Source of the DNA: Ruminococcoides intestinihominis
GTDB taxonomy: Bacteria; Bacillota; Clostridia; Oscillospirales; Acutalibacteraceae
Length of the DNA stretch: 64,000 bases
Direction: 5' to 3'
NCBI RefSeq assembly: GCF_040096285.1
Contig: NZ_JBBMEY010000006.1
Coordinates: forward strand, 13,573-77,572
Below are positions 26,321-36,304 of this stretch, one piece after another (position 1 is the first letter of the stretch; every line of letters starts with the position of its first letter). Under the pieces are notes generated by a model that made no database searches, had not been told where the DNA came from, and saw only the letters and a program-made list of their open reading frames with translations. A program made the position numbers and the translations under genes.

Positions 26321-28596
26321 GGTTTTGTAGTTGTAGGAACTGTTGTAACTGTAGTTGAATCTGTAGTTACAGTTGTAGGTTCTGTTGTAGAAACTGTTGT
26401 TGGTAAAGTTGTTGAAGTAGTAGGCTCTGTGGTTACAGTTGTTGGTTCTGTAGTACTGGTTTCACTTACCTTCACTAAATTATTTCTTGCATTACTAAAT
26501 TCATCTATCATATCTTTGAATTCAGCATCAGTAGTATTTTCATCTGCTAAAAGGTTTTCTGCTTTTTTCTTGGCATTTAGATAGTTATCATAGCTATCTT
26601 TAGTATAAATGTTATACCAATACTCAGGAGTATAATCAAAGTCACCGGAATATTGTTTCAACAAATTTTCTAATTCTTGTTTGTGGATACTTGTTGCTAC
26701 TGCTATGATAGAAATATCTCCATTTACTTCCGGAATATTAATTGCACATTCACCTTCTGTAAATGGTACTGTGAAATCATTATCACCCATTTTAACTTTT
26801 ACACTATCAATTTTATAACCCTCTACCGGAGTTAATACTGATGCATATGTGTTACATTCTGCAACTTTATTTTCAACATTGTTAGTAACTACATTTTCTA
26901 ACATTGAAGATACCTTGAAAGTATTTACAGAATAATGCACATTAGCATTTAAAAATGAATCACTGGCATCATCTGTATTATCAAATTTAATAGATTTCCA
27001 TTGACTTTCAGTACCGGTAAAATAAATATCTTTCAAATCATTACAATTTTCAAAAGCACAACAATCTATATGGGTTACACTACTTGGAATTGTTATACTC
27101 TTTAAACTGTTACAATCTTTAAAAGCATATCCATCGATAAATTCTACCTTATCCGGTATTGTAATGTTAGTTAGACCTCCACATAAATCAAACATTCTCC
27201 AACTAACGGTATCTAAATTATCAGGTAATACTATACTCTGTATTCTATAGCTACCTGTGAAAGCACATTCATATATTTTAGTTACAGAATTAGGTATTGT
27301 TACCTTAGTCAATTCTGTACAAAGTGAAAATACAAAACCACCTATAACATTTACACTATCAGGAATATTTATTTCTGTTATTTTTCTAGCTAAAAAAGCA
27401 TAATCTGCAATTAATTCTGTACCATCTTTAATAGAATAAGAACCTGTAACACTTTCCCTTGTTTCTAATAGATAGTTACCTATGTACATTACTCCATTAT
27501 CCCAATTATTTTCATCATTATAATAAGCAGTATGATAAAATGCATTTTGCCCAATTCTTGTTATACCACTAGGTAATGATATATCTTTAAGATTAGTACA
27601 ATACATAAAAGCATCACTACCAATATAAGTTACTCCCTCAGGTATAGTCACTTCGGTTAAACTTTTACAATTATCAAAACAATTCACTTCTAATGTTTTT
27701 AAACTTTTAGGTAATGTAATACTTTTTAAATTATAGCAATTGCCAAATGCAGATCCACCAATTAAAGTAATACTATCAGGAAGTACTACACTTGTAAGAC
27801 CTTCACAATAGTCAAAAGCAAAACTACTAATTTTACTCATACTATTTGGAATTGTTACTTTATTTAAATCCTTACATTCATAAAAAGCACCATCGGATAA
27901 TAATTTTGTACCATCTTTAATAGTATAATCACCTGTAAGGTCCTTTGCCTTTATTAGATAATTATCCAAATACAATACATCATTATCCCAATTATTTTTA
28001 TCATTCCAATAGCCAGTAGCAGATATAATAGATTGTCCAATATGAGTTAGATTTTCTGACATATTTATATCTACCAGACTTGAACATCCTGAAAATGCAC
28101 CGGTTACTATATTTGTAACACTATTAGGAATTGCTATACTTGTTAAACTTGTACATCCTTTAAATGCAGATCTACCTATCTCTGTTAACGAATTAGACAA
28201 AATTACCTGTGTTAAATTCTTGCATTTATTAAATGCATAATCACCTATTATTGTTACACTATCTGCTATTATTAACTTCTCTAAATTTCCACAATTTTCA
28301 AATGAATAATTACCAATGTTGGTAACACCATCTTCAATCTTAACTGTTTTTATTAAAGACAAATAATCTTTCCAAGGAATATTCCAAGCATCTTTATAAG
28401 ACTCCATTTGACCTTGACCTGAAATAGTGAAAGTACATGTATCCTCATCAAAAGACCATGTGCAATCACCGGTTTTATCAGAATAAATATCACCTGTTAA
28501 AACTACATTTGTCTCTTTTGCTGATACTGTAGTTATAATACTGAATGAACTTAGTATCATTAGTATCGACAAAATCACGCTTAATGATTTTTTCAT
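25792..28596 (-). CDS. Secreted BspA-type LRR protein with C-terminal Big_2 pair
   Basis: About 934 residues. Signal peptide (KKSLSVILSILMILSSFS), then BspA/LRR_5 repeats of the form SVTxIGxxAFxxCxxLxxIxIP at about 60-545, a helical/strand region (about 550-715), a Thr-Glu-Pro linker (TEPTTVTTEPTTSTT, about 720-755) and two Lys-rich Big_2 domains (about 762-934). Start at ATG 28596: the TTG at 28611 lies in the GGAGTG ribosome site. The last about 175 residues are nearly identical to those of the proteins at 28813, 40546 and 49335. Likely surface-attached; BspA-type LRRs bind host or matrix proteins in other bacteria. Confidence 0.85.
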   Translation of the reverse strand: MKKSLSVILSILMILSSFSIITTVSAKETNVVLTGDIYSDKTGDCTWSFDEDTCTFTISGQGQMESYKDAWNIPWKDYLSLIKTVKIEDGVTNIGNYSFENCGNLEKLIIADSVTIIGDYAFNKCKNLTQVILSNSLTEIGRSAFKGCTSLTSIAIPNSVTNIVTGAFSGCSSLVDINMSENLTHIGQSIISATGYWNDKNNWDNDVLYLDNYLIKAKDLTGDYTIKDGTKLLSDGAFYECKDLNKVTIPNSMSKISSFAFDYCEGLTSVVLPDSITLIGGSAFGNCYNLKSITLPKSLKTLEVNCFDNCKSLTEVTIPEGVTYIGSDAFMYCTNLKDISLPSGITRIGQNAFYHTAYYNDENNWDNGVMYIGNYLLETRESVTGSYSIKDGTELIADYAFLARKITEINIPDSVNVIGGFVFSLCTELTKVTIPNSVTKIYECAFTGSYRIQSIVLPDNLDTVSWRMFDLCGGLTNITIPDKVEFIDGYAFKDCNSLKSITIPSSVTHIDCCAFENCNDLKDIYFTGTESQWKSIKFDNTDDASDSFLNANVHYSVNTFKVSSMLENVVTNNVENKVAECNTYASVLTPVEGYKIDSVKVKMGDNDFTVPFTEGECAINIPEVNGDISIIAVATSIHKQELENLLKQYSGDFDYTPEYWYNIYTKDSYDNYLNAKKKAENLLADENTTDAEFKDMIDEFSNARNNLVKVSETSTTEPTTVTTEPTTSTTLPTTVSTTEPTTVTTDSTTVTTVPTTTKPTVKKVTKVSLSKKSVTLLNGRSATVKVKVSPTNATNKKLKWTTSNSKIATVNQSGKITAKGRGNATIKVMALDGSNKYATVKVTVKQPVTSVKLNRNSAILKVKGKAKQKTVTLKATVNPKNANVKSVKWTTSKSKIATVNSKGKVTAKKKGTCFIYATAKDGSKKSAKCKITVK

Positions 28597-28766
28597 TTCA
28601 TCACACTCCAAATAAAATCAATAAAATTTATATTCTTATATAGGTATATTTTAACATTATATATAAAATATTTCTAGATTAACACTATACAAATAAAATT
28701 TAGTTTTATTGTGCATAATCACAAATATACATAAGTAAATTTAATATAACCAATTAAAGCAAAAGT

Positions 28767-28793
28767 AAAGGCCATCCAATACGGATAGCCTTT
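28767..28793 (-). terminator. Intrinsic terminator of the AAAGGC family
   Basis: AAAGGCCATCC / GGATAGCCTTT stem downstream of the 28813 gene. Related palindromes sit at 51380-51404 and 60640-60664. Confidence 0.7.
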
Positions 28794-28812
28794 AAATGTT
28801 TTCTTGAACCGA

Positions 28813-29345
28813 TTATTTAACTGTAATTTTGCACTTAGCAGATTTTTTACTGCCGTCTTTTGCAGTAGCGTAAATAAAACAAGTACCTTTTTTCTTTGCA
28901 GTTACTTTACCTTTGCTATTAACTGTAGCAATCTTAGATTTTGATGTTGTCCATTTTACTGACTTAACATTAGCATTCTTTGGATAAGCAGTAGCTTTTA
29001 GTGTAACTGTTTTCTGTTTAGCTTTGCCCTTTACTTTTAGGATAGCTGAATTTCTGCTTAATTTAACAGATGTTACAGATTGCTTTACTGTTACCTTAAT
29101 AGTTGCGTATTTATTGCTGCCATCAAGTGCCATTACTTTAATTGTAGCATAACCTCTACCCTTTGCAGTAATTTTACCACTTTGGTTTACTGTTGCTATC
29201 TTTGAGTTAGAAGTTGTCCACTTTAGCTTTTTGTTAGTTGCATTAGTTGGACTAACCTTAACTTTAACAGTTGCACTTCTGCCATTTAATAATGTAACAG
29301 ATTTCTTACTTAATGAAACTTTAGTAACTTTCTTTACTGTTGGTT
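28813..29345 (-). repeat. Conserved Big_2 pair module, copy 2
   Basis: Differs from copy 1 by roughly half a dozen residues over about 170 (for example GRGYATIK, KQSVTSVKLS, ATAYPKNAN). Confidence 0.85.
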
Positions 29346-31191
29346 TTGTTGGATTAGTAGGTTCGGCTTTAGGATTCACCTTTACTTTAAATGTATCTAT
29401 ATAGTCATAATGCTGTACAGTTACAGTTCTCTCACCTACTCTAGTAAGGTCATAATCTAATGTATAGTTTTCTACTACTTTGGAAGTACCATCCTTGTAA
29501 TAAACAGTAACTTCAAGACCTGAAATATCTAAACCTTCACCTTCAGTATATTCTGTTTTATTAGGTAGCTTTGTTACTGCAATTCTATCAATATTATTGA
29601 CCTTTATTTTACAAGTTGTTACAACAGGTTCTTTATCATCAGGATTTTGTACTGAAATTGAAATTGTTGCATCACCAACACTTTTAGCAGTTACTTTACC
29701 GTCATTATCCACAGTTGCAACTTCCGGATTACTTGAAGTCCACTTAATCTCTGCTTCTGTTCTAACATTTTCAAATGTAGGAACTAAGTAAACAAAATTG
29801 TCAACTGTAAGGTTAGCACTTCTTGTGTTAAGTTTTACATTAGTATTGTGAATTTCGTATGTAGAACCTTTTGATGTATCCCACTTACCGTCAGAATGTA
29901 GATAGTACCAATTACCTTTGTATAAATAACCCGATGGGTCAACTGAAATTCTACTATTACTGTTAACAACATAAATCATATTGTCAAAGTTATCAACACC
30001 ATCCGGATAAAGGTCACACTCTCCTGCTTTGTATCTATCCAGATTAATACTAAAAGTTTGTAAGTTCTTGTTATAATTAGGGTCATAATCGTTACCTAGT
30101 GGTCTTTTTTCAGAACCCTCAATACCGTTGGTAAATATAATATTATGTACATTCTCTGCAACATCAATGTAATAAACAACAGAATCATCATCTGTTTTAA
30201 TAGAAGTAGGTCTCATTATGTAAGAATGTTGCTGGTCGTAACAAGCATCTTCACCACTCCACCAAAAAGCACAAGCAGTTGCATTGCTAAAATTAAACCA
30301 CTTTTCTGGCATCGCAAAGAAATATCTCTTTGACTTATTGTTTATAGGACCTGTATAAGTACCACCTAAACTTGTAACAAATTTAGATTTTCTCATTTCA
30401 GGTGTTACTTTTTTATCATTTACATAAACTCTAACCTTTAGCTTTGCAGTTAAAACAATTTTTACTGTTGAATTAGGTTCTGTGATTGTTAGTAAAGCAT
30501 TTTCAGAACCGGGATCTTTCTCACCATAATAAACATAGCCAGGTTCCCATTGACCATTAGTAGTTACATAAAATTCATATGGTGTACCGTCTGTCTTAGG
30601 GTTTACGCCTTTTAATGTAATCTCATAAGAACCATCTTGGTTCTTTGTCATCTTATTTATTTCATTATCTTTTTCCCAATCAATACCGTTACAAAGACCG
30701 GCTTCACCTGCAACATAATGGGTAGTTTCTGTTGGTACAACTTTACCCGGTGCATCTACACCATCAACAAGCACTTTTACAAAGCCATCTGTAATTACTT
30801 TACCGTCTTTGTTTCTGGTACCCTTCAAAGTTAAAATAATATCAACTGTTGAATTATCCATTGGTACGGAAAATTCAATATCTTGTGGGTTATTCTCACC
30901 AAGATTTGAACCGAAATTAACACTCCAATCATGATCTTCTGTAACCTTGATTGAGTAACAATCTGACTTAGAAACATTTGTATATGTTTTCTTGTAAGTA
31001 CCGTCCGACTGAATCACCATATCATCAGCTACAGTTGTTGGATCCCATTTTGCACCTAAAAACGGTGCATCACCTACAACTGTATAAGTATGAGTCTTAT
31101 CAATTGTAGTAGCTGATACTGATAGCCCACTAAAAATTGAACATACCATTAATAATGATAAAAACACACTAAAGAATTTATTTATTCTCAT
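28813..31191 (-). CDS. Secreted putative starch-binding protein with Ig-like domains
   Basis: About 792 residues. Signal peptide MRINKFFSVFLSLLMVCS. Two X25/CBM-like beta domains (about 30-150 and 165-275: THTYTVVGDAPFLG, THYVAGEAGLCNGIDW), then a module of about 190 residues (about 280-470; KRYFFAMPEKWFNFSNATAC, MRPTSI, YYIDV, NIIFTNGI, YLYKGNWYYLHSDGKW) that recalls CBM26-type starch-binding domains and recurs in the 40546 protein. Then Big_2 (about 475-560), Big_3 (about 565-630) and the shared C-terminal Big_2 pair. Start at ATG 31191 after TAGGAGGG, not the upstream frame extension. No catalytic domain. A role in attaching cells or complexes to starch is inferred. Confidence 0.8.
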   Translation of the reverse strand: MRINKFFSVFLSLLMVCSIFSGLSVSATTIDKTHTYTVVGDAPFLGAKWDPTTVADDMVIQSDGTYKKTYTNVSKSDCYSIKVTEDHDWSVNFGSNLGENNPQDIEFSVPMDNSTVDIILTLKGTRNKDGKVITDGFVKVLVDGVDAPGKVVPTETTHYVAGEAGLCNGIDWEKDNEINKMTKNQDGSYEITLKGVNPKTDGTPYEFYVTTNGQWEPGYVYYGEKDPGSENALLTITEPNSTVKIVLTAKLKVRVYVNDKKVTPEMRKSKFVTSLGGTYTGPINNKSKRYFFAMPEKWFNFSNATACAFWWSGEDACYDQQHSYIMRPTSIKTDDDSVVYYIDVAENVHNIIFTNGIEGSEKRPLGNDYDPNYNKNLQTFSINLDRYKAGECDLYPDGVDNFDNMIYVVNSNSRISVDPSGYLYKGNWYYLHSDGKWDTSKGSTYEIHNTNVKLNTRSANLTVDNFVYLVPTFENVRTEAEIKWTSSNPEVATVDNDGKVTAKSVGDATISISVQNPDDKEPVVTTCKIKVNNIDRIAVTKLPNKTEYTEGEGLDISGLEVTVYYKDGTSKVVENYTLDYDLTRVGERTVTVQHYDYIDTFKVKVNPKAEPTNPTKPTVKKVTKVSLSKKSVTLLNGRSATVKVKVSPTNATNKKLKWTTSNSKIATVNQSGKITAKGRGYATIKVMALDGSNKYATIKVTVKQSVTSVKLSRNSAILKVKGKAKQKTVTLKATAYPKNANVKSVKWTTSKSKIATVNSKGKVTAKKKGTCFIYATAKDGSKKSAKCKITVK

Positions 31192-31329
31192 ATGTAGCCC
31201 TCCTACATTAATATAGTTATATTTTACCATAATATAAAAACTTGTTCTACAATAATAATACACCAACATTCTTATAATGATTTATGCAATATGCTTAAAC
31301 TTTTTGAACTATTTTTTAATAGTAAAAGA

Positions 31330-31362
31330 AAATCAGATGGCAATATAATCACCATCTGATTT
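31330..31362 (-). terminator. Intrinsic terminator of starch-binding protease gene
   Basis: AAATCAGATGG / CCATCTGATTT stem with an 11-base loop, T-rich flank on the minus strand. Confidence 0.75.
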
Positions 31363-31407
31363 CTTAATTGTATATATTCTGTTTTATATGAGGAATGTAA
31401 AAAAGTA

Positions 31408-34400
31408 TTAGTCTGCAATCTTAGTCATATTACCATTTGAGAAAGTATATGTACCTTTTTCAAAATGATAGTTCTGACCGTTTCTGCTATCCCAACTACC
31501 GTTACCGTTGTTAAAGCAAACATTTGCATAAGTTGAAGTACCTAGGTCAATTGTATACTTATGAGTATAACCTGTCTTTTCGTTAGTTGAAGTCATTTTG
31601 TTACCAGGAGCATCAGTCCAAGAGCCATTACCTACCTGATAATGAATATATGGAGTTGAGTAACCCTTGTAGTAGATTGTTACTACATTTTCTGAAGCTT
31701 TGTCTACTGTAACTTCAATTGATCTGCCGGCAATATACTTACCATTGTGCTTAATTTGTAATAGCATTGTATATTTTCCTGCTTCCTTAGGTGTCCAGTT
31801 AGCAGTTCTGTCGCTATTTGTTGTAAGTGTTTCTGTCTTGTTATCTTTAGTTACCGTATAAGTATAATCGTGATATGTAACAAGTGATGATAGATTCTTA
31901 ATATCAGCACTAAATTTAACTATATCATTTACTTTTACTGTACTACTGCTAATATTTAAATTATCAATACAAGCTTGAGCAACATAAATACTTTTTGTAA
32001 CGGTTACTGTTGCACCGGTAGCGTCCTTAACTGTTACTTCATAGTTATAGTTACCAATATATTCAGGAATAACTGTAAAAGTATTCTTAGTTGAAAATGG
32101 CTGTAAAACAGTTCTTGTATTGTACTGGTTCATTGCAAATTCATACTGATATGGTGCTTTACCACCTGATACATTAACTGACATATTAACATTATCACAG
32201 AAAGGAACTGAACCTGTGTTTGAATTAATGTTAAATTGGTTTATCTTTAGAGGTTGTTTCTCTGCAACTGTAACAGTTTTTTCAGCCATTACATAATTAG
32301 TTGAGCCATAGCTTTCTTTTGAATAAACTCTAACCCTATAAGTACCGGATTTGTTAAACTGCCATAAACAACTACTGGCACCTGCATAGTCATAAATTGT
32401 AACTTCGTGATTGTTTGAATCTAAATATGTGAATTTACTTACAGCATTGGAAGTAGCATTTTTTAATTTAACTTTCATATCTATAAAATCACCAACAGTG
32501 ATTTTTCCATCAGCCGGAGTAATATCAAATGATTCAATACCGAATTTATCATCTTCTACCGGAGTAATTACACCATTCTTAAACGTGTATGTACCCTTGT
32601 TGAAACGATAGTTTCTACCATTGTTGCTGTCCCAATTACCGTTGCCGTCATTGAAACATACATTTGCGTAATTCTTATCGCCAAGGTTAATTACGTACTT
32701 ATGTGAATAACCGTCTTTTTCGTTAGTTGCAATCATTTTGTAACCCGGTGCGTTAGTCCAAGAACCATTTTCTACCTGATAGTGAATGTATGGAGAATAA
32801 TAACCAACATAGTAAATTACAACTAGATTATCAGTTGTGTCTTTCTTATTAACAACATAGTTCACTGTCTTTGTTGCAGACTGACCGGACATATCACCCA
32901 TATTACAAGTGATTGTATAATTACCGGCTTCAGTTGGTGTCCAATCTACTGAAGCATTGTATGGATCTTCCAGAGTTTCTACAACATTTCCATCTTTCTT
33001 AATCTCATATTTCAGATAATTATATCTGCCATACTTTGATTGAGAATATTCAATATCTGCCTTAATATTAATCTTTGTACCAACATACTGTGGAGAAGTT
33101 GGTGAAGTAACAATATTTTTGATTGTTAATGTATTTACCTTAATTGGCTTAAATGTTTTTGTTAGAGTCTTACCATCAGCATCTGTTACCTTAGCAAATA
33201 CTGTGATATCACCACCCTTTTTTGCATAGAAGTAATAAGAAGAGTTAGTAGTTTTTTCTGTCTTTGTATTACCGTCTTGAGTGTAACCAAACTCATATGT
33301 ATATGGAGTTTTACCACCAGATGCTGTAATATAGCAACTAACATAACCGTTTACACATGTTGAATCACTAGGTGACACTTCTGCATTATCGATTTTAAAT
33401 TCTTTCTTTGGTGAAACTATAACAGTCTTTTCAGCCATTACATAATCTTTTGCATTATAACTTTCTTTTGAATAAACTCTAACTTTATAAGCACCGGCTT
33501 CACTAGTCTGCCATGAACAACCACTGACACTCGCATAGTCATAAATTGTATATTCTTTATTGTTTGAATCTAAATATGTGAATTTACTTACAGCACCGGA
33601 AGTAGCATTCTTTAGTTTAACCTTCATTTCTACTGAGTCACCAGCAGTAATGTTGCCATCTTCAGGAGTTAGATCAAATGACTCAATCTTAAGTTTCTTT
33701 TCTGCTACAAATACGGTCTTTTCAGCCATTACATAACTAGTTGAGCCATAGCTTTCTTTTGAATAAACTCTAACCCTATAAGTACCGGATTTGTTAAACT
33801 GCCATGAACAACCACTGACACTCGCATAGTCATAAATTGTATATTCTTTATTGTTTGAATCTAAATATGTGAATTTACTTACAGCACCGGAAGTAGCATT
33901 CTTAAGTGTTACTTTCATTGAAACATAATCACCTGCTTCAATTTTACCATCTGCCGGAGTAATATCGAATGACTTAATGCCAAAATTATTATCAACTTCA
34001 ATTGGTGTAATTACACCATTTTTAAATGTATATGTGCCCTTTTTAAACTTATAGTTTTGACCGTTTTTACTATCCCAATTATTATTACCATCATTGAAAC
34101 AAACATTAGCATAGTCTGATGTACCTAGGTCAATTGTATATGTATGTGTGTAACCATCAACTGTTGTATCAGGTGTCATTGCTTTACCCGGTACTGTAGT
34201 CCAGTTACCATCACCTACCTGATAATGGATATATGGTGATGAGTAACCTTTGTAGTAAATTGTTACTGCATTCTTATCAGGAGTAGTACCGCCACCATTT
34301 ACAGTAATATCTTTTGAATTACCATTTAATTTTACTGTACCGTTTAAATCTGACTTATATGTTTTATTATTGTTATTATCTACAATCTTAACATCTGATA

Positions 34401-35850
34401 CAGATAGTGTACTGTCATTATTATCTGTGTCCTGAAAACTAAATGTCCAAGTATAATCCTCTACATTATTAGAATTCAAGTTTTCAACTATACTGTTTAA
34501 ATCGTATGTAAATGTACCCTTAGCTTCTGTTTTTGTACCATCAAAGGAGTAATCATTATTTACATAATAATTACTATATGTTTCAAATGGTTCAGCATAA
34601 GATGAATAAGTAACACCAGAGTTTTTGTTTTTAGCAGTAATTTTAATTTCTATATCATTACGGCTCTTTGAACTTAGTGTATATTCTAAATTAATATTTG
34701 AACAATCAGATACCGGCTTTACAGATATTCTTGCTATATCATTAATACAATTAGCTCTTACTCTATTTGATAAAACTGTACTATTATTTACTGATGAAGT
34801 TCTATTGATTGAATCATAAGAAATCCAAATATATCCGTTATTCATCCAATCATCACCCCAAGAGTTTGCTACCTTGAAAGCACCCTTTTCGCCTTCTTGT
34901 ACCTTACCATCTTCATTAATATCATACCAAATGTCATCATCATAACCAACAATAGTCATACGATGACCACCTCTTGTTGACACAAGATAAGGTACTATAT
35001 ACTGTCCGGCATACTTTGTATTTTCCGGTACTTGACTATTCTTTTGAATTATTCCATAAGTAAATCCGTATGATGCATGTGTTGAAAAAGTAAGTACTTC
35101 CCCATTAATAAGTGCAGTCTTAACTGTGTCTAGATTGCTACTTTTAGAATTTGTAATAGGTGTTTCACCATCACCTGTTGAAATATAACTATAACTACTT
35201 AACTTATATTTCTGTGCTTCGTCAAAAGCCTCTTTTGTAACTGTCCATTTTGCAGGATCTGTAATATTGGGTGAATTTTTAATTGTAGGTGCACCAATAT
35301 TTCTTAAAACACTATATGTAGCACTATCATATGAACCAATATCATCACTAAAGTTAGTGAAATTATATGTCCATAAAGGTGAAAAGCTATTTTCATAAGT
35401 AGCAGTTCTGTTAAGTTTTTTATTTTGAGTATAACTAAACTGATAGTATGTTTCTGCCCATGCAACACAAGAACCTACACTGCCTTGGCTCTTAATTGGT
35501 GGGAAATACTTACTTTGGCTATTATCCACCTTTGAAGGTAAATCACTGTCACCATCAAGTGCCTGAGCCTTAGCTTTAGCCTTTGTTGTACCTTCTTCCT
35601 TAGCAACAATTGAATAATACTGATTTTCGCTACTAATTGTAGGAGCATTATCATCATCACTTTTACCTAGGTCACCTGTACCGAACTTTTGACCATCAAC
35701 ATCAACTACTGTTGAATTTTTGTTGACATCTGTAGCTTGTGTATTATTTGTTTTATTTTCAGTTGCAAATGCAGTTAGAACTGAAAAACTTGACACTGTC
35801 ATCAATACACATAACAATACAGATAACGCTTTCATTGTTTGTTTTCTCAA
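31408..35850 (-). CDS. Secreted papain-like protease with three CBM25-type starch-binding modules
   Basis: About 1480 residues. A signal peptide (MKALSVLLCVLMTVSSFS) and propeptide precede a C1-family protease domain: Cys in SQGSVGSCVAWAE (about 128), His in RGGHRMTIVGYDDD (about 295), Asn in KVANSWGDDW (about 328). It includes a Ca-binding-like DINEDGKVQEGE loop. Three CBM25-like domains, each VTIYYKGYSxPYIHYQVGxG ... WDSxNGxNY ... GTYTF, sit at about 526, 1011 and 1386. Between them lie at least three near-identical Ig-like repeats (FGIxSFDITPADGKI ... KESYGSTxYVMAEKTV) plus PKD-like repeats. Start is probably TTG 35850 (7 bases after GGAGG); the ATG at 35865 overlaps that ribosome site. 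Protease plus starch-binding modules is unusual. Confidence 0.85.
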   Translation of the reverse strand: MRKQTMKALSVLLCVLMTVSSFSVLTAFATENKTNNTQATDVNKNSTVVDVDGQKFGTGDLGKSDDDNAPTISSENQYYSIVAKEEGTTKAKAKAQALDGDSDLPSKVDNSQSKYFPPIKSQGSVGSCVAWAETYYQFSYTQNKKLNRTATYENSFSPLWTYNFTNFSDDIGSYDSATYSVLRNIGAPTIKNSPNITDPAKWTVTKEAFDEAQKYKLSSYSYISTGDGETPITNSKSSNLDTVKTALINGEVLTFSTHASYGFTYGIIQKNSQVPENTKYAGQYIVPYLVSTRGGHRMTIVGYDDDIWYDINEDGKVQEGEKGAFKVANSWGDDWMNNGYIWISYDSINRTSSVNNSTVLSNRVRANCINDIARISVKPVSDCSNINLEYTLSSKSRNDIEIKITAKNKNSGVTYSSYAEPFETYSNYYVNNDYSFDGTKTEAKGTFTYDLNSIVENLNSNNVEDYTWTFSFQDTDNNDSTLSVSDVKIVDNNNNKTYKSDLNGTVKLNGNSKDITVNGGGTTPDKNAVTIYYKGYSSPYIHYQVGDGNWTTVPGKAMTPDTTVDGYTHTYTIDLGTSDYANVCFNDGNNNWDSKNGQNYKFKKGTYTFKNGVITPIEVDNNFGIKSFDITPADGKIEAGDYVSMKVTLKNATSGAVSKFTYLDSNNKEYTIYDYASVSGCSWQFNKSGTYRVRVYSKESYGSTSYVMAEKTVFVAEKKLKIESFDLTPEDGNITAGDSVEMKVKLKNATSGAVSKFTYLDSNNKEYTIYDYASVSGCSWQTSEAGAYKVRVYSKESYNAKDYVMAEKTVIVSPKKEFKIDNAEVSPSDSTCVNGYVSCYITASGGKTPYTYEFGYTQDGNTKTEKTTNSSYYFYAKKGGDITVFAKVTDADGKTLTKTFKPIKVNTLTIKNIVTSPTSPQYVGTKINIKADIEYSQSKYGRYNYLKYEIKKDGNVVETLEDPYNASVDWTPTEAGNYTITCNMGDMSGQSATKTVNYVVNKKDTTDNLVVIYYVGYYSPYIHYQVENGSWTNAPGYKMIATNEKDGYSHKYVINLGDKNYANVCFNDGNGNWDSNNGRNYRFNKGTYTFKNGVITPVEDDKFGIESFDITPADGKITVGDFIDMKVKLKNATSNAVSKFTYLDSNNHEVTIYDYAGASSCLWQFNKSGTYRVRVYSKESYGSTNYVMAEKTVTVAEKQPLKINQFNINSNTGSVPFCDNVNMSVNVSGGKAPYQYEFAMNQYNTRTVLQPFSTKNTFTVIPEYIGNYNYEVTVKDATGATVTVTKSIYVAQACIDNLNISSSTVKVNDIVKFSADIKNLSSLVTYHDYTYTVTKDNKTETLTTNSDRTANWTPKEAGKYTMLLQIKHNGKYIAGRSIEVTVDKASENVVTIYYKGYSTPYIHYQVGNGSWTDAPGNKMTSTNEKTGYTHKYTIDLGTSTYANVCFNNGNGSWDSRNGQNYHFEKGTYTFSNGNMTKIAD
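32240..33960 (-). repeat. Internal near-identical Ig-like module repeats
   Basis: Segments at about 32250-32530, 33415-33690 and 33710-33980 encode the same about 90-residue module, with long stretches of DNA identity (for example the part coding KESYG/YVMAEKTV). The CBM25 segments are likewise repeated at about 31420-31690, 32570-32830 and 34010-34270. Prone to assembly collapse and recombination. Confidence 0.8.
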
Positions 35851-36304
35851 TTTTCTTCCTCCCATTTGTAGCTTTTGCTACATTTTAGAATTTGTTTTTA
35901 TACAAATTTCACAATCAATTATAGTACGTTTTCGAACTTTTTACAACTAAAATTGAGCAAAAATAAACTTTTCTATAATAAACACTATATTTATTTCAAT
36001 TCACTTATAGATTTATGTACATTTTTATTTTGCAATCTTTTATTTATCAAAAAGTTGTACAAAACATTTCCATATTGTTTGTTTTAAATATCAATATATC
36101 ATAATTAAAATATAGATATGTCGAATAGTATATATGTCCAACTAATTTATTTAGTAATAAATTTGCTAAAAATATACAATCACTATAAATACCGTACAGA
36201 AAAAAACATAAATATAAACTTTATTTAATGTAAAAGTACTTTAATTATACAAGGTACAATGATATAATTAATTTAAAGATTTATCTTTGAAAGGTGGTGC
36301 TATT
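35851..36304. other. Divergent intergenic region, promoters expected
   Basis: AT-rich with no coding signal. A TATAAT lies at 36263-36268, 37 bp upstream of the adenine deaminase start; its -35 (TTTAAT) is poor. I looked for a purine riboswitch and saw none. Confidence 0.4.

Noticed and set aside
25892..26584. Plus-strand 230-residue hydrophobic frame (and similar ones at 40757 and 49546)
   Set aside because: Antisense shadow of the Lys/Thr/Val-rich Big_2 modules; it recurs only because those modules are repeated.
35851..36304. Purine riboswitch upstream of adenine deaminase
   Set aside because: No three-way-junction consensus found on either strand.
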